NCBI GenBank assembly: GCA_902388495.1
Contig: CABMPP010000005.1
Location: 1-64,000, forward strand
DNA length: 64,000 bases
Reading direction: 5' to 3'
Source: an uncultured Bacteroides sp.
Lineage (GTDB): Bacteria > Bacteroidota > Bacteroidia > Bacteroidales > Bacteroidaceae
Part shown: positions 8,692 through 16,856 of the stretch, one piece after another
Position numbering within the stretch: position 1 is the first letter of the stretch
How the letters are laid out: every line of letters starts with the position of its first letter
Notes under the pieces: model-generated
The model's input: the letters and a program-made list of their open reading frames with translations, nothing else
Database searches by the model: none
What the model was told of the DNA's origin: nothing
Translations under genes and position numbers: made by a program

Positions 8692-9600
8692 TTATCTTCT
8701 ACCAATTTTTTTCAAATACGCATCCAAAAGGAATGGATGGTCGCTGAATATAATATTTGCTCCTTTCTTCAAAAGCCAGCCATAACTGTTTTCGGGGTCA
8801 TCCATTGCCAATTCATCATCATGCCCGCCATTGAATTCAGCCCACAAAGAATTATACCATATCCGGAAACCTCTATCTTTTATCTCCTTTGCACGGTCTA
8901 TCACCGGAAAATCATCGCGTGTGAAGGAAAGGCTGATTACCGGTGTCTTTATGTTATCCATAAAATCATCCAGCTTCTTGTCATCTCCTTCTCCTTTACA
9001 AACCAATACCGGAATATAAATAAGTCCTTCCAGCAAATGGCCATAATTCTCTGCCACAAACTTGCTGTCCAAAGTACCACGCAAAATAATCTGATTGAGG
9101 CATCCATGCCGCTTGGCAACCTTTACAACTTCCTCTTTTATGGACTGCCACTTATCAACCTGAATCAAGACTTTACCTTTTGCAAGTTCCAGCACTTCAT
9201 CCAATGTCGGTATTCGCTGACGTGTCACTACTCCGATGGGACTTTTTAAATACAGCTCTTTCAGTTCGGCCAAAGTATGATCCGACACTTTACCAGTTCC
9301 GGTAGTCGTTCTGTCTATCGTCTGGTCGTGCATCATCACGATTACACTATCTTTCGTCATTTGTACGTCAATCTCAATTCCGTCAAAGCCGGCATCAATG
9401 CAACTTTGATAGGCTTGAAGCGAGTTCTCGGGCGCATTACGCCAATCGCCACGATGAGCAAAAATCATCACATAATCGGACTTGCCGCCGTCATTCAATT
9501 TATCCAAAAGGAAGCTCAAACGGTCTTGTGCCTGAGCGGATATAACTCCGCTCATAGCCATTATCAAGACTAATATACTTAAAATACTTTTTCTATTCAT
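8692..9600 (-). CDS. Glycerophosphodiester phosphodiesterase, secreted (copy 2)
   Basis: 302 residues, GDPD family, signal peptide with AQAQ near residue 25. Active-site residues are H49-R50 (AHRGDW), E58 (PENS), E76 and D78 (IEIDVQ), and H91-D92 (MMHDQ). Both GDPDs keep a Trp after HRGD and a C-terminal WYNxLW segment followed by GGHDD, so they form one subgroup. The gene begins 6 bases after the SusD stop, so it is almost certainly co-transcribed with the uptake genes. Expected location is periplasm. Confidence 0.85.
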   Translation of the reverse strand: MNRKSILSILVLIMAMSGVISAQAQDRLSFLLDKLNDGGKSDYVMIFAHRGDWRNAPENSLQAYQSCIDAGFDGIEIDVQMTKDSVIVMMHDQTIDRTTTGTGKVSDHTLAELKELYLKSPIGVVTRQRIPTLDEVLELAKGKVLIQVDKWQSIKEEVVKVAKRHGCLNQIILRGTLDSKFVAENYGHLLEGLIYIPVLVCKGEGDDKKLDDFMDNIKTPVISLSFTRDDFPVIDRAKEIKDRGFRIWYNSLWAEFNGGHDDELAMDDPENSYGWLLKKGANIIFSDHPFLLDAYLKKIGRR

Positions 9601-9606
9601 AACCGC

Positions 9607-11148
9607 TTATTTTACATCCCACCAAACATGGGTCGTTATTTTATCTTCGCCACCTAATAATTTCAATCCCTTCTCATATTCCGCCTTATTCTTTGTATTC
9701 TCATCTTCCGGATACAAGTAACGTGCAGGAATTTCGTTTACCGCCACTTCTTCATCATCCGTATGAATACGGTCATAAAGGTGAGGACGATTCGTACGGC
9801 GCATATCAGCATACATCTCAACCGAATTATAAGGGAATAATGCCAGCCATTTCTGTATTGCAATCTGTTCCAACTGTTCCGACTCTACAGAAGAAAGTTT
9901 TACCGGCAACTGATTCACCGCCGGAGAATTAAAATATCCTCCGGGAGCCATCGGAAGTTTGTCAGAACCGATATACTCGGCAACCACGCTACCGGAAATT
10001 CCCCAAGTTGCCATGGCACACTCAATGCCTTTATTGTATAATGATTCGGCAGTACCATTCATGTTCCAGCCTTTAATAGTTCCCTCGGCTCTCAAAAAGT
10101 AACTTTCAGCCGCATTCATAACCATTAAAGGTTCTGTATTTTTAGAATCGGAATCAGAGAACCGGACTCCAAGCAAAGACAATGTATTTTTAGCGTGCTC
10201 CGCCATTCCCATCTCCGTAGGGTTCATTCCATTACGGGCACCTCTGTATTGGCCTGCATAAGCAGCATCCTGGGGCTTTTCAAAGAAAACCGGCAAACGG
10301 GGGTCATCATAGCCCACCAATATACTCTCCATCGATGCACTCATGTAAGTTTCTCCCCAGGCCGACAACCATCCATAAGGGGTAGTAGAAGAAGGTGTGG
10401 CGATAATAAAAGCATCATCGGCAGCATCTTCCATCACTCCGGCGGCAACCGCCTCCTCGGCATATCTCTTGGCACTGGCAGGATCGACATCCGAAATTCT
10501 CATTGCCATACGCAGCTTCAAAGAGTTTGCAAACTTATACCATTTCGATACGTTACCCGCAAATATCTGATCGTCCGAACCAAAAGCGTTCTCCGACTTA
10601 TGCTCCGACAAAACCGCTATTGCCTCATCCAATTCGGCAAACATCTGATTGTAAACATCTTCCTGAGAATCGTATTTCACACTTACTTGTGCATTGTTTG
10701 CCTCGGAATAAGGCATCGCGCCATAAAGATCGGCTATACGATGCGAAATCTGCACCTTCCAGACAGAGGCTACCGCATGAGCTACCGGCATTTCATCTTT
10801 CGTCATATCAAGCACAATGCACAATTGGGGCAAAGCCTTTTGATAATAAGTCGCCCACGCACGCCTTGAAAACTTATCCGGCGCCGCAAACCTGTCGGAT
10901 TGAAACGACGGGGTTACATTTGCAAAGTACTGCACATACAGATTGGACATGACCGAACTCACCAATTCAAACTCATAACGGTCTACAAACATTCCCCAAT
11001 ACTGCGAATAAGCAAAAGCTGCACCTACATGAGACATGCTGAGTTCCGGCAATTTGGTATCATTCTTATTGATGTCTTCAAAATCAGAACATCCACCCAA
11101 GGTTATTGATAAAAACAACGCAAGGAATAAATATTTAATATTCTTCAT
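9607..11148 (-). CDS. SusD/RagB-like substrate-binding lipoprotein (SusD_like-2 type)
   Basis: 513-residue surface lipoprotein; signal peptide with lipobox LGGC, C20. It is rich in helices with TPR-like character and resembles the SusD_like-2 group (features such as FANSLKLRMAMRI and AESYFLRAEG). SusD proteins form the lid on the SusC transporter at the outer membrane and help bind the substrate. It lies 17 bases after susC. The substrate is unknown; the neighbouring GDPDs and sulfatase suggest a phosphodiester- or sulfate-bearing compound. Confidence 0.9.
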   Translation of the reverse strand: MKNIKYLFLALFLSITLGGCSDFEDINKNDTKLPELSMSHVGAAFAYSQYWGMFVDRYEFELVSSVMSNLYVQYFANVTPSFQSDRFAAPDKFSRRAWATYYQKALPQLCIVLDMTKDEMPVAHAVASVWKVQISHRIADLYGAMPYSEANNAQVSVKYDSQEDVYNQMFAELDEAIAVLSEHKSENAFGSDDQIFAGNVSKWYKFANSLKLRMAMRISDVDPASAKRYAEEAVAAGVMEDAADDAFIIATPSSTTPYGWLSAWGETYMSASMESILVGYDDPRLPVFFEKPQDAAYAGQYRGARNGMNPTEMGMAEHAKNTLSLLGVRFSDSDSKNTEPLMVMNAAESYFLRAEGTIKGWNMNGTAESLYNKGIECAMATWGISGSVVAEYIGSDKLPMAPGGYFNSPAVNQLPVKLSSVESEQLEQIAIQKWLALFPYNSVEMYADMRRTNRPHLYDRIHTDDEEVAVNEIPARYLYPEDENTKNKAEYEKGLKLLGGEDKITTHVWWDVK

Positions 11149-11165
11149 AATCTTCTATTTAGTCA

Positions 11166-14100
11166 TTAAAATGAAACATTCAAATTAAGCCCGAATGTAC
11201 GTGTAGACGGTAAAGAAAAAGCTTCGAGTGCCTGATTGTTACCCGTACCGACTGTCATTTCAGGATCAAAAATACCTGCTTTGTTCTGTAAGAAACAGAG
11301 GTTCTTGCCATAAACTCCAACCGACAATCCACTGATAGGCAATTTTCCCAATACGGACTTCGGGAAAGAGTAGGACAAGGAAATCTCTTTTAACCGGATG
11401 AAAGAAGCATCATAGACAAAGACTTCACCTACCGGATTGTTACGTCCGCCCAAAGCAGTCCAGAGAGCTTCTGAGTTAATTTCCTTTGTATTTCTTTCTC
11501 CATTATCCAGCACACCGGGAACAACGATGCCACCTTCACGTCCTGCCAGTGTTTTGGCCGTCAGTCCGTAACCGGTCAGCACAGCATCGGTAAACGATAC
11601 GATCTTTCCTCCCTGCTTGGTATCAATCAGCACATTCAAAGACAGATTTTTATATCTGAATGTGTTAGACCATCCCCCACTCCAATCGGGAGTGGAATTG
11701 CCCACTTTCACCGTTTTCTTTGAAGTCAGTTTCGGCAGTCCGTTAGAACCGATCAAGATGTCTCCGTTTTCATTACGTTCAAATCCACGTACATAAATAT
11801 CACCAAAAGAGCCTCCTTCTTCTGCCACCACATTGGCAATGAAGTCTTCAGAGCCTAAAGTGATGACCTTTACATCATCGGTCAATTCTTTAATTTTATT
11901 GTCATTCTTGCTAAAGTTGAATTGAGTGGTCCAGGAAAAGTCCTTTATCTCAACCGGAGTTCCATACAGTTTTATTTCTACACCCTTATTCTGCACTTTA
12001 CCTGCATTAATAAAACGGGTTGCGTAACCGGACGGCAAAGGCATCGGAATAGATATCAGCTGGTTGGTAGTATTGGAGTTATAATATGCAAAGTCCAAGC
12101 CTAAACGGTCGCCGAAGAAACGGACGTCTACTCCTACTTCCAAAGAGCCTGTCTTTTCGGGCTTCAAATCTACGGCAGGCAACTGATTGGATTGATACAC
12201 ATATCCATTATTACCACCCGAAGTATAAGTATAGGTCTGATTGATAATAAAAGGATCGGTGTCATTACCTACCTGTGCATAAGAAGCACGCACCTTGGCA
12301 AAGTTAAACCAGGAAGGCATCTGAATAATATCGCTCAAAACAGCCGACAAGCCAACCGATGGATAGAAATAAGAGAAACTTGACTTCGGAAGCGTGGACG
12401 ACCAGTCGTTACGTCCGGTTACATCCAAAGTGAGGAATCCCTTATATGTGATTTGTGCAAAGGCATACAAAGAGTTCAACTTACGGCGGTATAATGAATT
12501 ACTTCCGGTAAGGTTCTTAGCATTGGACTGAGAGAACAAGTTTTCTGCAAGCAGCTCTGTGTTAGAGTAGCTGCTACCCTTACGGTTCTGGTAGAAAGTA
12601 CTTCCACCGAAATTCACATCAAAGTTCCAATCATCATTGACAGCTTTTGCATAGGTCAGCAAGAAATCGTTGTTCCATTCAAACGAATCATAGGAATCCA
12701 GAATATAGTCACCGTTGGGGGCCCGTTGATAAGTGTCATTATAGAGTTTAAACTCTCCCGAATCATGGTAATAATCCACACTGGAACGCAACATCAGGCT
12801 CAAACCATCAATGATAGTCCATTTCATGGATCCCATAGCCAATATTTTGTTTCTTTCATCCGTCCTTGCATTGCGGTTGACCACCCAATATGGATTTTGT
12901 GAAAGGTCGGCGCCACCCGGCAACCAGAAATGCTGAAGGTTCTTCAACGAACTCGGGTCGGTGTATTCAAACGTCTTTGCATCATTCAGAACGATATTCC
13001 GAGGCATGGAATAAATCTGCCGCACCGGATTGAAGATATTCTCACCCGTCCAGGGTTTACCCTTTATCTTCTGATTCATATAGTTGATCTTAGCATCGAC
13101 TTCTACTCTGTTACTCAATTTTGAATTGAGACGTAATGAAGCAGAAGCACGGTTCAAACGGTTATTAGGAACAATGCCGGTTGCATAATCATGGTTCAGA
13201 GAGAAACGGGTTTGCGTTTTTTCATTACCGGTAGAAACCCCGACAGAATTGGACCAGTTCATGCCTGTATTAAAAAAGTCTTTTACATTGTCGGGCTGGG
13301 CAGTCAAAGCGTATTCTTTATTTCCTGCATAGTTAGGATTATTAGACCAATGTTCTACCATTTGTCCCTGCATTCTCGGTCCAAAATTATACAATGTATT
13401 CTTATTGTATTGCCCGCCGGATCCTTGGGCATACTCATTCTGCAAGTCCAGCATGATGTTGGGAGCATCTACAGAAAAAGAAGAAGAATAAGTAACGCCT
13501 AATCCCTGCCCGGTGCTTCCCTTTTTAGTCGTAATAATAATGACACCATTACTTGCACGAGAACCATAAAGAGCAGCTGCCGAGGCTCCCTTCAAAACGT
13601 TGACAGATTCTATATCCGACGGATTTATAGACGAAATACCATCGCCCGAGTCAAAACCACCTGTCAAAGCCTTACCATCCGACCCTTGCGAACGGGTAGT
13701 GGAAGAAGTATTGTCAATAGGTACACCATCTACTACGATCAATGCCTGATTATTACCACTGATAGACCGGTTACCGCGCAAAGAGATCTTGGATGATCCG
13801 CCCAGACCGGAGGAAACCTTGCTGATTTCCAGACCTGCCACTTTACCCGATAAGGAGTTGACAACATTCAAATCCCGTACTTGCTGTAATTCACCTCCTG
13901 AAACGGATTGCGTGGCATAAGACAAGTTCTTCTCTTTACGGGAGATACCAAGCGCCGTAACTACCACTTCATCTAAAGCCTGACTGTCTTCCTTCAAAAC
14001 AACCTTCGCCAAGTCTTTATCCATGGCACGAAAGCTCATAGCCTTATATCCGATGTATGAAACAAGGATAGTTGCATCATTCGATACATTCATTAGAGTG

Positions 14101-14585
14101 TACTCGCCATTCACATTAGTTATGGCACCGTTAGAGGTACCTTGCTCCATAATGGTGGCACCAATCACCGGTTCTCCGTTCTCATCCACGACAACCCCCG
14201 AAAGTGTTTTCATTTTCTTTGTTTCTCCTGCATTCCCCTTAGGGTTGGCACTTACAGCTATCGTATTATTAGTCCTATTGAAAAACAATTTTGTTTGAGC
14301 AGTTATCTCACTCAGAATTTCTTTTAATGTACCTTTATTTATATCTAATGAGACACGGGGAGCGCTATTGACGATTTCCTGGTCATAGAAAAATTTAAAG
14401 TTAGTGAGATTAGTAATTTGATTAAAAACTTTTTCAACATTCTCATTCTGTACTTTTAGAGTAATCCCGCTCTCCTTCAGATTCTGAGCAGACAGTGATG
14501 ATACTCCCAAACAAGACAATAGTAAAAAAGCTAAAAACAGAACGCTATTTCTACATTTTCCTTTCGGTGTAAGAAGATTATTCAT
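11166..14585 (-). CDS. SusC/RagA TonB-dependent transporter with STN domain
   Basis: 1139 residues. In order: signal peptide (about 1-33), Secretin/TonB N-terminal (STN) signalling domain (about 36-110), carboxypeptidase-regulatory-like domain (about 125-205), TonB-box-like segment LDEVVVTALGI, plug domain, then a long beta barrel ending NLNVSF. The STN domain contacts the FecR-type anti-sigma factor encoded just upstream, so ligand binding can switch on the ECF sigma factor. It lies 203 bases after fecR; that gap carries an opposite-strand promoter and terminator (see ncRNA). Confidence 0.95.
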   Translation of the reverse strand: MNNLLTPKGKCRNSVLFLAFLLLSCLGVSSLSAQNLKESGITLKVQNENVEKVFNQITNLTNFKFFYDQEIVNSAPRVSLDINKGTLKEILSEITAQTKLFFNRTNNTIAVSANPKGNAGETKKMKTLSGVVVDENGEPVIGATIMEQGTSNGAITNVNGEYTLMNVSNDATILVSYIGYKAMSFRAMDKDLAKVVLKEDSQALDEVVVTALGISRKEKNLSYATQSVSGGELQQVRDLNVVNSLSGKVAGLEISKVSSGLGGSSKISLRGNRSISGNNQALIVVDGVPIDNTSSTTRSQGSDGKALTGGFDSGDGISSINPSDIESVNVLKGASAAALYGSRASNGVIIITTKKGSTGQGLGVTYSSSFSVDAPNIMLDLQNEYAQGSGGQYNKNTLYNFGPRMQGQMVEHWSNNPNYAGNKEYALTAQPDNVKDFFNTGMNWSNSVGVSTGNEKTQTRFSLNHDYATGIVPNNRLNRASASLRLNSKLSNRVEVDAKINYMNQKIKGKPWTGENIFNPVRQIYSMPRNIVLNDAKTFEYTDPSSLKNLQHFWLPGGADLSQNPYWVVNRNARTDERNKILAMGSMKWTIIDGLSLMLRSSVDYYHDSGEFKLYNDTYQRAPNGDYILDSYDSFEWNNDFLLTYAKAVNDDWNFDVNFGGSTFYQNRKGSSYSNTELLAENLFSQSNAKNLTGSNSLYRRKLNSLYAFAQITYKGFLTLDVTGRNDWSSTLPKSSFSYFYPSVGLSAVLSDIIQMPSWFNFAKVRASYAQVGNDTDPFIINQTYTYTSGGNNGYVYQSNQLPAVDLKPEKTGSLEVGVDVRFFGDRLGLDFAYYNSNTTNQLISIPMPLPSGYATRFINAGKVQNKGVEIKLYGTPVEIKDFSWTTQFNFSKNDNKIKELTDDVKVITLGSEDFIANVVAEEGGSFGDIYVRGFERNENGDILIGSNGLPKLTSKKTVKVGNSTPDWSGGWSNTFRYKNLSLNVLIDTKQGGKIVSFTDAVLTGYGLTAKTLAGREGGIVVPGVLDNGERNTKEINSEALWTALGGRNNPVGEVFVYDASFIRLKEISLSYSFPKSVLGKLPISGLSVGVYGKNLCFLQNKAGIFDPEMTVGTGNNQALEAFSLPSTRTFGLNLNVSF

Positions 14586-14592
14586 AAATTTG
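14562..14592 (+). promoter_or_regulatory. Rightward promoter of predicted antisense RNA
   Basis: The -7 box TAAATTTG (14585-14592) is on the plus strand, overlapping the susC start codon. TTTC at 14562-14565, 19 bases upstream, is one base off the -33 consensus. No protein gene follows on this strand. Confidence 0.5.
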
Positions 14593-14598
14593 TGCGTT

Positions 14599-14732
14599 TT
14601 AGTAATTGAAATAAATTATTAAAAACAAAGGTTGTAATACGCGATACGTTATTCACACGGGTCGAAACGAATGAATATCCGTCCGGATTACGGAATAGGG
14701 GCTGCTCTGAGAGATGGCTCCTATTTTTTTTG
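14599..14732 (+). ncRNA. Predicted cis-antisense small RNA to susC leader
   Basis: A rightward promoter at the susC start codon (TAAATTTG, 14585-14592) and a rightward intrinsic terminator (stem 14694-14702 with 14717-14725, then eight T residues to about 14730) bound a transcript of roughly 130 bases. It would be fully complementary to the untranslated leader of susC. Known precedent: cis-encoded repressor RNAs such as DonS of B. fragilis lie between the anti-sigma gene and the susC homologue in ECF-controlled uptake loci. The position and orientation here are the same. Ends are estimates; there is no expression evidence. Confidence 0.55.
14694..14732 (+). terminator. Terminator of predicted antisense RNA
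   Basis: AATAGGGGC and GCTCCTATT form a 9-bp stem with one G-U pair and a 14-base loop, followed on the plus strand by a run of eight T. It has no U tract in the minus direction, so it should not stop the fecR-susC transcript. Confidence 0.6.
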
Positions 14733-14788
14733 AAGAGAATCAAGGAGGTGCTTTCATGGTATATTTTCTTTTGAATTAAAGGTTTTTA

Positions 14789-15769
14789 TTATTTGTACAG
14801 CAACACTTCGTTGCCCTCTCTCTTATACCGGATGCCACTGGTATATTCAATGGATTGAAGTACAGCCTCCAGGCTTTTGTTATCGTGTTCACCCGAAATC
14901 AAGTTATTGAACTCCTGCCCTTCGGCAAAAGTAATCCGGCAATTGTACATACGTTCCAGTTCCTTAGCCACATCGCGTACCGGAGTACTGCTGAAACGCA
15001 ATCCTCCTTCTCGCCATACAGCTACCGAACGCTCATCACGCCGTTTGCTATATTCACCGGAAATGGTATTGATAAGTATCTGTTCCTGGGCTTGCAAGCG
15101 CATCATTGCTTCTGGTAAGTCGACTTGAACCTTGCCACTCTCCACATTTACAGAAACGACTTCGTCCGAAGAATAGGATTTTACATCGAAACGAGTACCC
15201 AGAACACGCACATCGAAGCGATGGGTATTGACTATAAAAGGTTGTTTCTCATTACGCTGCACGCGAAAAAATCCTTCACCCTCCAACTCTATCCTGCGTT
15301 CTTCACCTGCAAAACGATTGGGATAGCGGACACGGGAACAGGAATTTAAAGTGAGCTGTGTACCATCGGGCAGCAAGACTTGCTTTTTCTCTCCATACGA
15401 AGTAGAAGCTTCCAGATAAGATATTTGCTGTTCATTTGCATAGTTCCAGTACCTGATGCTACCAAAAATCAAGCAAAGAACAGCAGCAACACCCGCCACA
15501 GATATGGCTGCACGATGGAACCAAGTACGCTTCCTATGCTCAATACGCTTCAACAACTGCCGGGCTTCCTTCTTATATTGCTCACGCTCAAGATCGGTAT
15601 GCGATTGCTGCGAAGCAGATTCTTCCCAAACATCGGCAGCAAACTCACCCAACGCATCATCATACTCCGAACTGCTACATTCATTCAATAATTTACAGGC
15701 ATCCTCCGTCGTATATAAGTCGTCCAGATAGCGACGAAGCCAGGATTTATCTTTTTCTTTATCTTTCAT
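14789..15769 (-). CDS. FecR-family anti-sigma factor
   Basis: 326 residues. A cytoplasmic N-terminal sigma-binding region (1-85) is followed by one transmembrane segment (about 87-106), a periplasmic FecR domain (about 120-215, including LPDGTQLTLNSCSRVRYP) and a C-terminal DUF4974-like STN-interacting region (about 250-325). It holds the ECF sigma factor until the SusC STN domain signals substrate. It lies downstream of the sigma gene and upstream of susC, the standard order. The 241-base gap to the sigma gene contains small repeats. Confidence 0.9.
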   Translation of the reverse strand: MKDKEKDKSWLRRYLDDLYTTEDACKLLNECSSSEYDDALGEFAADVWEESASQQSHTDLEREQYKKEARQLLKRIEHRKRTWFHRAAISVAGVAAVLCLIFGSIRYWNYANEQQISYLEASTSYGEKKQVLLPDGTQLTLNSCSRVRYPNRFAGEERRIELEGEGFFRVQRNEKQPFIVNTHRFDVRVLGTRFDVKSYSSDEVVSVNVESGKVQVDLPEAMMRLQAQEQILINTISGEYSKRRDERSVAVWREGGLRFSSTPVRDVAKELERMYNCRITFAEGQEFNNLISGEHDNKSLEAVLQSIEYTSGIRYKREGNEVLLYK

Positions 15770-15901
15770 AATTCATTATTTTAAGGATATAAGGTCACCA
15801 AAAATATGCCTTTTACATAAAGTAATACCCGCAAAAGAGAAGTAGCTGGGGTGGGCTTAACGTTTTTTAATCATCAAGCAGTTTTTAGTCAATTCTTCAT
15901 C

Positions 15902-15980
15902 TTCGCACTATGAACGCTTGTTCAAGCTGTGCGAACACATATTCGCAAGGCTTGGATATGTATTCGCAGGGCTTGAACAG
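15902..15980. repeat. Three copies of an 18-bp repeat between sigma and fecR
   Basis: Units are 15920-15937 (inverted), 15940-15957 and 15961-15978 (direct), of the form TATTCGCAnnGCTTGAAC, with 3 or fewer differences between the inverted copy and the last. Spacing is 20-21 bases. A partial TTCGCA copy precedes at 15902. It is the only clear structure in the 241-base gap 15770-16010. Confidence 0.6.
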
Positions 15981-16010
15981 AGAATTATTACTGAAAAGAG
16001 AGAGTTTTAT

Positions 16011-16613
16011 CTATAGATTCAAGCAAATAAGCAGTAAGATAAGGTCGGCACCCATCACCGAATTCTTCTCCAAGTAAGTGCGGAGTGACCTTAACGAAGT
16101 GGAAATGGACTCTTGCACGGTATTGACTGAGATTCCCAAAGCTTCTGCTATCTCTTTATGGGACATCTGCTGTTCACGGCTCATCCCAAAGATTTCCCGC
16201 TGACGGGGCGTCAGCCGTTGCAGTGCACGGGATATGAGTTGCTGCAAATCATTCGCAAGAATTTCGTTCTTCGTGTCATTGCTATAATCCACTGCATGAG
16301 ACAGGATTTGTTCTTTCAACCGATCTTCATTGGCAAGATCGCGCAACTGGTTCAGAATGCGGTTACGGACAATGGTATATAAATAGGAAGAGAAAGAGGC
16401 ATCGGGATTGATGAAACGACGGCTTTGCCAGATAACGGTAAAAGCATCCTGAAAAACATCCTCAGCATATTCGCGTGACTTCAGAAAACGCATCGCAAAG
16501 TATATCAAGCGGTTCTTATAGGCTGCATAAAGTTCGCAAAATGCATCCTCATCCCCATCTATCAAACGGAGAACAAGCAAACGTTCATCACTAAGAATCT
16601 CTGCTGCGTGCAT
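16011..16613 (-). CDS. ECF sigma-70 factor
   Basis: 200-residue extracytoplasmic-function sigma factor. Region 2 (DAFCELYAAYKNRLIYF to DVFQDAFTVIWQ) contacts core polymerase and the -10 element. Region 4 (LTPRQREIF to SHKEIAEALGISVNTVQESI) is the -35 helix-turn-helix. It directs transcription of the adjacent SusCD locus when released by FecR. Start: the frame is open to a TTG at 16640, but the -7 box TACCTTTG (16638-16645) overlaps that codon, so the ATG at 16613 is used. The C-terminal tail VMGADLILLLICLNL is unusually hydrophobic, a feature I cannot explain. Confidence 0.9.
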   Translation of the reverse strand: MHAAEILSDERLLVLRLIDGDEDAFCELYAAYKNRLIYFAMRFLKSREYAEDVFQDAFTVIWQSRRFINPDASFSSYLYTIVRNRILNQLRDLANEDRLKEQILSHAVDYSNDTKNEILANDLQQLISRALQRLTPRQREIFGMSREQQMSHKEIAEALGISVNTVQESISTSLRSLRTYLEKNSVMGADLILLLICLNL

Positions 16614-16637
16614 ATCATTTTCTTTAGGTTCCGGACA

Positions 16638-16645
16638 CAAAGGTA
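16638..16645 (-). promoter_or_regulatory. -7 box of ECF sigma gene
   Basis: TACCTTTG on the minus strand, 24 bases before the ATG at 16613; decides against the upstream TTG start. Confidence 0.6.
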
Positions 16646-16798
16646 CTTATAAGTTATTACAAACGTATGTAAAATCCGGGAAAGAAAAAAGAGATGGCCT
16701 ATTTTTCATCATAAAATGTTTTTATTCGTCCTTTCAAAGATATTTATATTCTAATTTTAGTATTTCTTGAATAACTGTCTCTAAGCATGTATTTATAT

Positions 16799-16830
16799 TT
16801 TGTAGATACTGGTCATTATTTGTATTTTTG
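16799..16830 (+). promoter_or_regulatory. Promoter of LruC-domain gene
   Basis: -33 TTTG (16799-16802), 20-base spacer, -7 TATTTTTG (16823-16830); full match, 26 bases before the ATG. Confidence 0.75.
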
Positions 16831-16856
16831 CGAATAATTACAAGCAAACAAAAGTT

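Noticed and set aside
16614..16640. Longer ECF sigma start at TTG 16640
   Set aside because: The -7 box TACCTTTG overlaps that codon, so it would not be in the transcript.
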